DNA from: Neisseria sp. 83E34
Lineage (GTDB): Bacteria; Pseudomonadota; Gammaproteobacteria; Burkholderiales; Neisseriaceae
Assembly: GCF_001308015.1 (NCBI RefSeq)
Contig: NZ_LGYH01000006.1
Coordinates: 1-64,000, forward strand
Reading direction: 5' to 3'
Length of the DNA: 64,000 nucleotides
Under the pieces are notes generated by a model. The model saw only the letters and a list, made by a program, of their open reading frames with translations. It was not told the origin of the DNA and ran no database searches. The translations under genes were made by a program, and so were the position numbers. Of this stretch, positions 9,456 through 17,283 are shown piece after piece. Numbering within the stretch: position 1 is the stretch's first letter; each line of letters starts with the position of its first letter.

Positions 9456-9861
9456 TCAAAACAATCGGTAGTTATTTTCAACAAGCGGTATGTTTTAATA
9501 CAACAATATCGTAGACAATCGATTTTTTTATATCTTTGATTTTCTTACAAATGACATTTTTTCATTTAAATTTCGCCAGAATAATTTCAACCCAAGCATT
9601 GTAACAATCAAAATTATTTTGATATATTTCAATCCTAAACGGATGCAAGGCGCGCGGGGAAAACATATTAATCAAACCGCTTTGCTTTCTCAGTTCAGAT
9701 TAAAGATGCTTAAGCCATATAAAGCATGTAACCAGTCTCGCAATTAAATTTTTTAGTTTTTTAGTGTGTAGTCTTTAACGAGACCTTTTGTTGGCATAAG
9801 CCGGCTACTCCGGCGGCCTTCATTTTTGCTATTTTAGCTTTTTATTAGGGGATAAAAGAAT
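9456..9861. other. Long AT-rich leader region before the signalling operon
   Basis: About 400 bp without a gene. The last 130 bp look structured: GTCTCG (about 9737) can pair with CGAGAC (about 9779) across a T-rich loop, then GCCGG-ctact-CCGGC (about 9801-9815) is followed by TTCATTTTT. This could be a leader attenuator or an upstream terminator. No promoter stands out. Confidence 0.35.
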
Positions 9862-12036
9862 ATGTTTCACGCACGAAATGTGTCTGGTCTTGAAAAGCTC
9901 AACCAATCACCGGTTAAACGCTACCGAAAAGTAACCATATCCGTTGCCGTATTGTTGGCGCTTGTATCGGGTGTGATGTTTACCAGCAGCCGTATTTCAG
10001 AACAAATCCAAATCAATCAAGCTCAAATCGATGCCGCAGGCACACTTAGCGACAACGCTTACAATATCCTCTCTTCCACCCAAGTTCTACAAATCTTAGC
10101 GCTGGAAAAACACGACGCAAAAAAACACCGGCATGAAAAGTCTCATGCCGATCATCATGCAAACCTCAAAACAAATGATGAAAACAGCATCAAAGAGCAA
10201 GAAAATCTCAAAGAATCCTCTCTCACCTTTCAACAAATCATCGATCTACTTGATAAAGGCGGAAACTATGACTTTGTTGCAGATCACCAATCGCTTAAAC
10301 CATTAAAAGCTGCAGATACACGCAAAGAGTTGCAAAAAATTCAGGATATTTGGAAAGAATATTCCCCACTGATTCAAGCAGTGTTAAAACATGATGTTAC
10401 CAATCAACAAGGTAATCCCGAATTCGCACATGAAGTTTCCGAATTTGCCCGCGATCACCATGAAGAATTATACGAATATATTGATAACATCATTGTCGCT
10501 CTAAACGATGATATGAATGAAAAAGCTGAGTTACTGCAAAATATTCAAATTGCAGGTATCACTGCTTCTCTAATCTATTTCCTGTTATTCGTCGGCTTCT
10601 TCATGCGCCGTTTAGGTAAATCCGACCAAGCTGCTGCTGCTGCACGGAATGAAACCAAAGAAATCCTGCAAACAGTCGGCAGTGGCTTGTTTTTGCTGGA
10701 TAGAGAAATGGAAATCGGTTCACAATACTCAAAAGAACTGGAGCGCTTGCTAGGTAAAACAGATCTCAGCGGCAAAAACCTGCTGGAAATTTTATCAGAC
10801 ATGGCATCCAATCCGAGAGATTTGGATACTGCCGGCAGCTTTGTGCAACAGCTCTATAATCCCCGCACCAAAGAGCGCCTGATTGCAGGATTGAACCCCT
10901 TAATCCGCTGCCCGATGAAAGTAGCAAAAGAATCGGGTGAAAAAGAAACCCGTTATCTCGATTTCAAATTCAACCGCGTATACCATGCGGATGAAATTGT
11001 TAGGGTGCTTGTCAATGTCAACGATGTAACAGACGCTGTATTGCTTGAAAATAAAATCGAGGCGGAACGCGAGCAAAATGATTTGCGCATGGAAATGCTC
11101 AATACCATTTTAAAAGCAGACCCGCAACTTCTTTCCGACTTTATCCAACACACTAAAAAACGCAATAAAAACATTAACGAAACACTTAAAAAACCAGGCC
11201 AGCGCCAAACAGATTTTGAAGAAAAAATCCGCACCATTTTCCGTGAAGTACATAGTTTGAAGGGAGATGCCAGCTCTCTCAGCCTTCATGGTTTCGTGTC
11301 ACTTGCCGAAGTATTGGAAAATTCTTTAAAAGAGCTGCAACGCAAAACCGCATTGGTAGGCGAAGACTTTCTTCCACTTACTGTATCTTTGGAAGAATTA
11401 TTCAGCCTAACTGATGTTATTGAAGATTTAAGCAACCGGATTGCCGGCAACAATTCGGCAGCCCAAGCTGTATTCAATGCAGAGCCGGTAAAAGAACAAT
11501 TATCCAAATTCGTAAAAGAGCTTGCTGAACGCAACAATAAGGTAGTTGATTTCAGCTGCATAGGAATGGACAACATTCCTCTGAATGTACACCTGAAAAG
11601 CCATCTAAACGAATTGGCCGTACAAATGCTCAGAAATGCTGTCGTACACGGTATCGAAACACCTGAAAACCGCTTACATGCACACAAACTACCATCCGGC
11701 CATCTGCGTTTGGATATGGAAGAAACGGGTGACGCAATTAAGTTAACCGTTCAAGATGACGGCGCGGGAATTGACCATGAAAAAATCCGCAGCAAATTAA
11801 TTCAGAATGGCACATATACTCACGAGGAAGCAGCAAAATTGAATGTAACCGGGCTGGTTCAGCAAATTTTCATTCACGGCTTCTCCACTATGGAAAACAG
11901 CAATGAAGATGCTGGACGGGGCGTTGGTATGGACATTGTCAAAGAAAAAGTACGGCAGCTCGGCGGCAAGATCTCTCTTGCAACCAAAGTGGGCGCCTAT
12001 ACCAGAATCGTGTTAACCATTCCGAAAAAACTCTAA
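9862..12036 (+). CDS. Membrane-anchored CheA-like sensor kinase (Hpt + HATPase, no CheW domain)
   Basis: This is a 724-residue inner-membrane kinase. TM1 (about 24-43) and TM2 (about 232-250) enclose a periplasmic, helical, His/Lys-rich sensor segment resembling PilJ/NarX-type N-terminal domains. A PAS-like region (about 265-390) follows, then an Hpt/P1 domain with REVHSLKGDASS (phospho-acceptor His464), then a CheA-type ATPase with N-box RNAVVHGIE (Asn592), G1 DDGAGID (about 632-638) and G2 GRGVGMDIV (about 685-693). The protein ends about 30 residues after G2, so the CheW-like P5 domain is absent. An AGGGG ribosome site precedes the ATG. It should autophosphorylate His464 and pass phosphate to the receiver encoded 34 bp downstream. 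The signal is unknown. Confidence 0.8.
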   Translation: MFHARNVSGLEKLNQSPVKRYRKVTISVAVLLALVSGVMFTSSRISEQIQINQAQIDAAGTLSDNAYNILSSTQVLQILALEKHDAKKHRHEKSHADHHANLKTNDENSIKEQENLKESSLTFQQIIDLLDKGGNYDFVADHQSLKPLKAADTRKELQKIQDIWKEYSPLIQAVLKHDVTNQQGNPEFAHEVSEFARDHHEELYEYIDNIIVALNDDMNEKAELLQNIQIAGITASLIYFLLFVGFFMRRLGKSDQAAAAARNETKEILQTVGSGLFLLDREMEIGSQYSKELERLLGKTDLSGKNLLEILSDMASNPRDLDTAGSFVQQLYNPRTKERLIAGLNPLIRCPMKVAKESGEKETRYLDFKFNRVYHADEIVRVLVNVNDVTDAVLLENKIEAEREQNDLRMEMLNTILKADPQLLSDFIQHTKKRNKNINETLKKPGQRQTDFEEKIRTIFREVHSLKGDASSLSLHGFVSLAEVLENSLKELQRKTALVGEDFLPLTVSLEELFSLTDVIEDLSNRIAGNNSAAQAVFNAEPVKEQLSKFVKELAERNNKVVDFSCIGMDNIPLNVHLKSHLNELAVQMLRNAVVHGIETPENRLHAHKLPSGHLRLDMEETGDAIKLTVQDDGAGIDHEKIRSKLIQNGTYTHEEAAKLNVTGLVQQIFIHGFSTMENSNEDAGRGVGMDIVKEKVRQLGGKISLATKVGAYTRIVLTIPKKL

Positions 12037-12070
12037 TGATATTTAATTCAAATATAAAGAAAGGGCCGGT

Positions 12071-12436
12071 ATGCCAACAATTATGATTGTTGATGATTCC
12101 AATGTCATCCGCAACCGTATCACCCGAAATTCAGAAAACACCGGATTCGAGGTAGTAGCCACCGCTAGCAACGGCACTGATGCTATCGGGCTTTACGAGA
12201 TACTACGTCCGGATTTGGTTACCATGGATCTGACCATGCCGAAAACGGACGGTCTGACCTGCATACAACGCATTATTGAATTAAATGATAATGCAAATAT
12301 CCTGGTAATTTCTGCGCTTGCCGACAAAGCCACCGGCATTAAAGCCTTGGAATATGGTGCCCGCGGCTTCCTTTATAAACCTTTTTCAGATGAAGAACTT
12401 TTCGATGCATTGAAAGAAATGACCGAAGATTTGTAA
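12071..12436 (+). CDS. Single-domain response regulator, CheY-like
   Basis: The 121-residue receiver domain stands alone with no output domain. All phosphorylation residues are present: the acidic pair D8-D9 (MIVDDS), phospho-acceptor D53 (MDLTMP), S81 in the switch position and K103 (YKPFS). It is preceded by AAAGGG and lies 34 bp after the kinase gene and 15 bp before the CheX-like gene. It probably works by protein contact like CheY. The target is unknown; type IV pili are one possibility because no flagellar gene is nearby. Confidence 0.85.
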   Translation: MPTIMIVDDSNVIRNRITRNSENTGFEVVATASNGTDAIGLYEILRPDLVTMDLTMPKTDGLTCIQRIIELNDNANILVISALADKATGIKALEYGARGFLYKPFSDEELFDALKEMTEDL

Positions 12437-12451
12437 GCCGAAAGATGTAAG

Positions 12452-12910
12452 ATGAAAGAATCTCAATTACAAGTATTCTTGGAAGGTGTTCAACAATACT
12501 TCCAACATGTAGCAAACGAAGAAATTTCAATCGGAACCCCTTATCTGGTTGAAAACACCATACCGGCCGCTCAACAATATTCAGGTGTTATCGCCATTTC
12601 CGGCTACGCTAACGGTATCGTCTATTTCACATCCCCTGAAGAACTGGCACAACGTTTACTGGTTCTTATGGATGAATATGACACTTCGGAAGAAAATGTT
12701 ATGGACATTATCGGCGAAGTAGCCAACACCATCGCAGGAAATGCCCGTAGAATATTCGGTGAAACCTTGCAAATTTCAGTACCTATCGTTATTCGCGGCG
12801 CGCCTGACGAAATTATGCTACCCAGGAGAGACCGCTCTTTCGTCATTCCGATTAAATGGAAATTACACGAAGCAGCCATTGTGATTGCCTTGCAAAAACC
12901 GCAGAAATAG
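12452..12910 (+). CDS. CheX-like phosphatase of the response regulator
   Basis: This 152-residue protein matches the CheC/CheX/FliY phosphatase fold. The catalytic motif E-x2-N is present as IIGEVANTIAGNARR, with E89 and N92, and N97 also conserved. CheX proteins hydrolyse CheY phosphate, so this one likely resets the receiver encoded 15 bp upstream. Only one E-x2-N motif is visible, as in CheX rather than CheC. It is the last gene of the operon; terminators follow at 12952-12984 and 12993-13020. Confidence 0.8.
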   Translation: MKESQLQVFLEGVQQYFQHVANEEISIGTPYLVENTIPAAQQYSGVIAISGYANGIVYFTSPEELAQRLLVLMDEYDTSEENVMDIIGEVANTIAGNARRIFGETLQISVPIVIRGAPDEIMLPRRDRSFVIPIKWKLHEAAIVIALQKPQK

Positions 12911-12951
12911 GCAAATGCAAATAAAATTTCCAAACAAACTGATATAGCATC

Positions 12952-12984
12952 ATGCCTGTCTGAAAACTGCTTTTCAGACAGGCA
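12952..12984. terminator. DUS-pair terminator after the CheX-like gene
   Basis: ATGCCTGTCTGAAAA and its complement surround a 4-nt loop. It lies 40 bp after the operon's last stop codon. Confidence 0.85.
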
Positions 12985-12992
12985 TTCTTAAT

Positions 12993-13020
12993 ATATTCGG
13001 AGCCAACCCGAATATTTTTT
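12993..13020 (+). terminator. Second hairpin, non-DUS
   Basis: ATATTCGG and CCGAATAT pair around a 7-nt loop and are followed by a T run on the plus strand. The arms faintly resemble the ATACTCGGG/CCCGAGTAT palindromes of the repeats at 33, 60 and 62 kb, so it may be a decayed relative used as a terminator. Confidence 0.5.
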
Positions 13021-13180
13021 AATCTCATAATCATCTACTATGTAATCACTGTTTTTTTGTTATACCACCATCGCAATAAAACACATCTTTTCATCCAAAA
13101 CATTGCGCCACATATTACGATTAATACGGTAAAGCGAATCAACCCTGCATGAAACTTTCAGTTTGCTAACTGATAACAAA

Positions 13181-13289
13181 TATAGTCAATCAGCTTAATC
13201 TTCACTACGGCGTTGCCACTTCTTGCCGTACTATCTGTACTGTCTGCGGCTTGCTGCCTTGTATTAAAAATGTATTGATTAACTATATA
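13181..13289. repeat. Correia-like repeat element (CREE/NEMIS type)
   Basis: The element is about 107 bp with terminal inverted repeats TATAGTCAATCA (left) and, on the other strand, TATAGTTAATCA (right). The interior contains GGCGTTGCC, TTGCCGTACTAT and CTGTACTGTCTGCGGCTT, which I recognise from the Correia repeat-enclosed elements of pathogenic Neisseria, here diverged. The ends begin and finish at TA, in line with TA target duplication. It lies about 96 bp upstream of the uraA start, so it could supply promoter or RNase III processing sites. Identity rests on recalled consensus. Confidence 0.7.
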
Positions 13290-13385
13290 ACCTGGCTCTT
13301 TGCTTATGCCTGTCTGAAAATAACCATGCATAAAAAACTGCAAAAAGTTATAATTTGCGCGTTTACGTAAAGAAAGCGCAATTTT

Positions 13386-14594
13386 ATGCAACAACTTAAA
13401 TTGGCTATTTCCGGCGCACAAATCCTTTTTGTCGCTTTCGGCGCTATGGTTTTAGTGCCTATTCTTACAGGACTCAATCCTGCTATGGCGCTCTTAGGGG
13501 CGGGTATCGGCACCTTACTATTTCAAGCCTTTACCAAGCGAAAAGTGCCGATTTTCTTAGGCTCATCTTTTGCTTTCATTGCACCGATTATTTATTCGAT
13601 ACAAGAATGGGGTATGGGCGGCACCATGTTCGGCCTGTTTGCCGCAGGTTTTATGTATTTCTTGTTCGCCACACTCATCAAATGGCGCGGTTTGGAATCA
13701 GTAAACCGCTTGTTGCCGCCGGTGGTAATCGGCCCGGTAATTATGGTAATCGGCTTATCAGTGGCAGTCGTTGCCAGCCAGATGGCAATGGGGCAAGCCG
13801 GCGGTGAGCAAAAATTCGATTATGTGCAGTCATTATTGCTCTCCGGTTTCACCTTTGCCGTGACAGTAATCATCGCCGTGTTCGGCAGCCGTATGATGAA
13901 GCTGATACCGATTTTAATCGGTGTAGGCAGCGGCTATCTGGCCGCGCTGGCAATGGGCTTGGTGGATACTACCGGCATCTCCCAAGCGCCGTGGTTTGCC
14001 GTTCCTGAATTCCACACGCCGGAAATCAACTGGCAGGCCGCGCTCTTTATGCTGCCGGTTGCTATTGCTCCGGCTATCGAACACATCGGCGGGGTGATGG
14101 CGGTAGGCAAGGTAACCGGCGAAAATTATGCCAAAGACCCCGGTTTGCACCGCACTCTTGCCGGCGACGGCGTAGGCGTATGTGTGGCCGGCTTGATCGG
14201 CGGCCCGCCTGTAACAACTTACGGCGAAGTAACCGGTGCAGTGATGCTAACCAAAAATGCCAATCCCGTCATCATGACCTGGGCAGCAATTTTCGCGATT
14301 TTTATGGCTTTTTTTGGCAAGTTTAATGCTTTCCTAGCCTCTATTCCGCTGCCTGTGATGGGAGGCGTAATGATTCTGCTGTTTGGCACCATCGCTTCAT
14401 TGGGTTTAAAAACCCTGATTGACGCACAAGTCGACCTGATGCGCCCCAAGAATCTGGTGATTGTCAGCACCGTGCTTACAACCGGCGTCGGCGGTATGCT
14501 GGTTAAGTTTGGCAGCATCAGCTTTGCAGGTGTGGGCTTATGCGCAATTCTGGCAATTATTTTGAACCTTATTCTTCCTGAGAAAAACGCCTGA
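13386..14594 (+). CDS. uraA: Uracil permease, NCS2 family
   Basis: This 402-residue inner-membrane protein imports uracil with protons. It has the 14-segment NCS2 pattern with FGAMVLVPILTGL in TM1, LGSSFAFIAPI in TM3, the substrate-site region PAIEHIGGVMAVGKVTGENY (about 235-255) and GGPPVTTYGEVTGAV. The length is near the 420 or so residues of UraA. A TATAAT lies 32 bp upstream. It is monocistronic, ending at a DUS-pair terminator. Uracil is favoured over xanthine by similarity pattern only. Confidence 0.88.
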   Translation: MQQLKLAISGAQILFVAFGAMVLVPILTGLNPAMALLGAGIGTLLFQAFTKRKVPIFLGSSFAFIAPIIYSIQEWGMGGTMFGLFAAGFMYFLFATLIKWRGLESVNRLLPPVVIGPVIMVIGLSVAVVASQMAMGQAGGEQKFDYVQSLLLSGFTFAVTVIIAVFGSRMMKLIPILIGVGSGYLAALAMGLVDTTGISQAPWFAVPEFHTPEINWQAALFMLPVAIAPAIEHIGGVMAVGKVTGENYAKDPGLHRTLAGDGVGVCVAGLIGGPPVTTYGEVTGAVMLTKNANPVIMTWAAIFAIFMAFFGKFNAFLASIPLPVMGGVMILLFGTIASLGLKTLIDAQVDLMRPKNLVIVSTVLTTGVGGMLVKFGSISFAGVGLCAILAIILNLILPEKNA

Positions 14595-14609
14595 CTTGTC
14601 CAATGAATT

Positions 14610-14639
14610 ATGCCTGTCTGAAAACTTTCAGACAGGCAT
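14610..14639. terminator. DUS-pair terminator after uraA
   Basis: Two inverted DUS with almost no loop (ATGCCTGTCTGAAAA, then CTTTCAGACAGGCAT). It lies 15 bp after the uraA stop. Confidence 0.85.
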
Positions 14640-14732
14640 CTGCTATATTAAGATCTAACATAAAGCTCAATACAAAACAGGCAAAAGCCGCTCAATTCGT
14701 TATAATCAACATTTCCTCTAAATCAGCGCTCT

Positions 14733-14963
14733 ATGTCCAAACGCAAAACCTATCTGCTGCTAACCGCACTTTTCACCTTATTATTCATTGCCTTGGTAAC
14801 ATTAGGCAGCTATCTTCTGTCGATTCAGAGCAAGCAGTTCGGCATTGCGGCCTTTTTGTTCGCTTTCGGCGCCGTGTTCGGCCAAGTTGCCTGCCTCGCC
14901 CTATTTCTACGCGAACACGCCCGCCATAAAATGATGCAAGCCGCTGCCAAGCAAGCAAAATAG
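14733..14963 (+). CDS. Small two-TM membrane protein of unknown function
   Basis: This 76-residue protein has two hydrophobic segments (about 7-29 and 37-58), a positively charged N-terminus (MSKRK) and a basic C-terminal tail (RHKMMQAAAKQAK). I do not recognise a family. It starts 9 bp before rdgB and is probably co-transcribed with rdgB and hemW. Codon use matches its neighbours and there are no DUS inside, so it looks like a real gene. Confidence 0.65.
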   Translation: MSKRKTYLLLTALFTLLFIALVTLGSYLLSIQSKQFGIAAFLFAFGAVFGQVACLALFLREHARHKMMQAAAKQAK

Positions 14964-14972
14964 GACTAAATC

Positions 14973-15572
14973 ATGTTTGAAAAAATCGTACTCGCCAGCG
15001 GTAACGCAGGCAAACTGCGCGAATTTTCGCGCCTGTTTGCCGAAAAAAATATCCAAATCCTGCCACAATCGAATTTCAACGTGTCTGAGTGCCCCGAGCC
15101 CTATCTGACTTTCGTTGAAAATGCTTTAGCCAAAGCCCGCCATGCCAGCAAACATTCGGGCTTACCTGCTTTGGCAGACGATTCCGGCATTTGTGCCAAC
15201 GCACTCGGCGGCGCACCAGGCATATTCTCCGCCCGCTTTGCCGGCGACAATCCGAAATCCGATGCGGCCAACAATGCAAAATTGTCCGCAGAACTCGCCA
15301 ACCAAGCCGACCAAAGCTGCTATTACGTTTGCGTTTTGGTTTTGGTACGTCACGAAAACGACCCTCAGCCCATTATTGCAGAAGGCATCTGGCGAGGCAC
15401 ATGGCAGCCCGAAGCTGCCGGAACAAACGGTTTCGGCTATGACCCGCATTTTTATGTAGCCGAACACGGCAAAACCGCAGCCGAACTCGCGCCGGAAGTT
15501 AAAAACGCCATCAGCCACCGCGCACAAGCGCTCAACGAATTAATGGGCAAAATCAGCGCCGCACAATCCTAA
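14973..15572 (+). CDS. rdgB: RdgB/HAM1 XTP/dITP pyrophosphatase
   Basis: This 199-residue cytoplasmic enzyme hydrolyses dITP and XTP to monophosphates, keeping deaminated purines out of DNA. Family motifs are in place: LASGNAGKLREF (about 7-18), ADDSGICANALGGAPGIFSARFAG (about 68-91) and GTNGFGYDPHF (about 150-160). Length is typical. It lies between a small membrane protein and hemW, with hemW starting 10 bp after its stop, an arrangement common in Neisseria and other proteobacteria. Confidence 0.95.
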   Translation: MFEKIVLASGNAGKLREFSRLFAEKNIQILPQSNFNVSECPEPYLTFVENALAKARHASKHSGLPALADDSGICANALGGAPGIFSARFAGDNPKSDAANNAKLSAELANQADQSCYYVCVLVLVRHENDPQPIIAEGIWRGTWQPEAAGTNGFGYDPHFYVAEHGKTAAELAPEVKNAISHRAQALNELMGKISAAQS

Positions 15573-15582
15573 ACCTAACACC

Positions 15583-16758
15583 ATGCTTCCCATTTCTTTA
15601 TCCCAACCCGGCCGGCTTGCCGCCCTGCCGCCGCTATCGTTATACATCCATATTCCGTGGTGCATTCAAAAATGCCCCTATTGCGATTTCAATTCACACA
15701 CCATCAAATCCGCGCTTGATGAAAACCGCTATATCCAAGCCCTACTCACCGATTTGCAAACCGAGCTGCCGAATATCTGGGGCCGCACGGTGGAAACCGT
15801 CTTTATCGGCGGCGGCACACCCAGCGTATTTTCCCCCGAAGCCATCAACGCCCTGCTCTCCGGAGTGCGCTCGCTCTTGAAACTGCAACCGCAAGCCGAG
15901 ATTACGCTTGAAGCCAATCCGGGCACATTCGAACGGGAAAAATTCCGAGGCTTTAAAGATGCAGGCATTACCCGCCTTTCAATTGGTGTGCAAAGCTTTG
16001 ATGATGCCTGTCTGAAAGCTTTGGGCCGCATTCACAACAGCACCGAAGCACGCAAAGCCATCGAATCCGCGCAAAACATTTTCGAGAAGGTCAACATTGA
16101 TTTAATGTATGCCCTGCCAAACCAAACCCTCGAAATGGCGCGCAATGATATTCAGACAGGCATAGCCACCGGCGTAGACCACATCAGCGCCTACCATCTG
16201 ACAATGGAGCCCAACACCCCTTTCGGCCACACTCCGCCGCCCGGCCTGCCACACGATGAAACCGCGCTCGACATTGAAGAAATTGTGCATCAATCTTTAG
16301 CAGAAGCCGGTTTCGAACATTATGAAACCTCCGCCTTCGCCCAGCCCGGCCAACAATGCCGCCACAATCTGAATTACTGGCAATTTGGCGACTATATCGG
16401 CATCGGCGCTGGCGCGCACGGCAAAATTTCCTACCCGACCCATATCGAGCGCACCACCCGCCGCCGTCATCCGCAAGATTATCTTGCCGCGATGCAAAGC
16501 AATCCGTTTGCCGCTATCGAACGCAAACCGGTTGCCGCCGAAGATTTGGCATTTGAATTTATGATGAATGCCTTAAGACTAAGCGCAGGCGTGCCCTCTG
16601 CTTATCTGGAAGAGCGCACAGGTGTCAGCATTGCCCAAGTTGCATCCCAAATCACTCAGGCACAAACACTCGGCCTATTGGAATCCGACCCGTCTCGCTT
16701 CGTACCCACCGAACACGGCAAACGGTTTTTGAATGATTTACTTCAATGTTTCCTATAA
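15583..16758 (+). CDS. hemW: Radical SAM heme chaperone HemW
   Basis: The 391-residue protein has the radical SAM cluster motif CxxxCxxC at C27, C31 and C34 (CIQKCPYCDFN), a GGGTPS glycine motif (about 76-81) and a HemW-type C-terminal domain. HemW transfers heme to membrane respiratory enzymes. It was formerly annotated as an oxygen-independent coproporphyrinogen oxidase, but the fourth Cys-dependent catalytic features of HemN are missing. Two DUS lie inside the gene, at about 16003 (read as DACLKAL) and 16150 (IQTGIA). It is the last gene of the operon with rdgB. Confidence 0.9.
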   Translation: MLPISLSQPGRLAALPPLSLYIHIPWCIQKCPYCDFNSHTIKSALDENRYIQALLTDLQTELPNIWGRTVETVFIGGGTPSVFSPEAINALLSGVRSLLKLQPQAEITLEANPGTFEREKFRGFKDAGITRLSIGVQSFDDACLKALGRIHNSTEARKAIESAQNIFEKVNIDLMYALPNQTLEMARNDIQTGIATGVDHISAYHLTMEPNTPFGHTPPPGLPHDETALDIEEIVHQSLAEAGFEHYETSAFAQPGQQCRHNLNYWQFGDYIGIGAGAHGKISYPTHIERTTRRRHPQDYLAAMQSNPFAAIERKPVAAEDLAFEFMMNALRLSAGVPSAYLEERTGVSIAQVASQITQAQTLGLLESDPSRFVPTEHGKRFLNDLLQCFL

Positions 16759-16944
16759 ATTTTCTTGCTACATGATTGAACGGTTTGACCACAGTTCAAA
16801 ATCTTGGAGCAGCCTGAATAGAAACCATTATTAATGTTTCAAAAGTGATGATGCGCAAATGAAACAATCCAAGCAAGAAGCTTAGCATTCTGTCATCTTG
16901 CATTGGACAAACTCATGAATTATAGGCAGAATTACCACGTCTTT

Positions 16945-16973
16945 CTGACAAGTTTTATATCAATCACTATAAA
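16945..16973 (+). promoter_or_regulatory. Sigma-70-like promoter candidate
   Basis: CTGACA (16945-16950) and TATAAA (16968-16973) have an ideal 17-bp spacer. The expected start site is about 16980, only 9 nt before the ATG at 16989 and within or just after the GAGG ribosome site, so the true start may be elsewhere. Confidence 0.4.
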
Positions 16974-16988
16974 AATGAGGTAACTGAT

Positions 16989-17192
16989 ATGCCCCAAACA
17001 AAATTACAGGTAAACGGAATGTCTAGCCGCGATGACGCGAAAAAAATCATTGCCAAAGGCGAAACCGTAGAAAACGTCCGCATGGTTAATGCCAATTACG
17101 AAACCGGTGTGGTTGTGGTAACACACTTCGAAGGCTTCGACACAGCAACGTTCAAAACGGCCATTAACGAGCTTGGTTTCAACGCAGCATAA
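16989..17192 (+). CDS. HMA-fold small protein lacking the CxxC metal site
   Basis: This 67-residue protein matches the heavy-metal-associated (CopZ-like) ferredoxin fold in length and pattern (KLQVNGMSSRDDAKKII ... VENVRMVNANYETGVVVVTH ... FKTAINELGFNA). The metal loop normally GMTCxxC reads GMSSRDD, with no cysteine anywhere in the protein, so it cannot bind copper by the usual dithiolate. GAGG lies 7 nt before the ATG. It stands alone before a DUS-pair terminator. Function is unknown; a structural or protein-binding role is possible. Confidence 0.7.
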   Translation: MPQTKLQVNGMSSRDDAKKIIAKGETVENVRMVNANYETGVVVVTHFEGFDTATFKTAINELGFNAA

Positions 17193-17229
17193 ACAATCTG
17201 CCCGAGCCAATAACCGGTAATCAAACAAA

Positions 17230-17259
17230 ATGCCTGTCTGAATATTTCAGACAGGCATT
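17230..17259. terminator. DUS-pair terminator
   Basis: Inverted DUS copies with a 2-nt interior (CTGAA-TA-TTTCAG), between the convergent HMA-like gene and dapC. Confidence 0.85.
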
Positions 17260-17283
17260 ATTTATTCATTGCCCACGAGCCCG

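Larger units (their letters stand above)
12911..13385. other. Repeat-containing intergenic region upstream of uraA
   Basis: A 475-bp stretch with no gene. It holds a DUS-pair terminator, a second small hairpin, a Correia-like element (13181-13289), a single DUS (about 13307) and a TATAAT at 13349-13354 that may be the uraA -10 box. Open frames across it on the minus strand are products of the repeats. Confidence 0.6.

Noticed and set aside
13158-13421. Minus-strand frames across the uraA upstream region.
   Set aside because: They run through the Correia-like element, a DUS and the start of uraA, and show no protein features.
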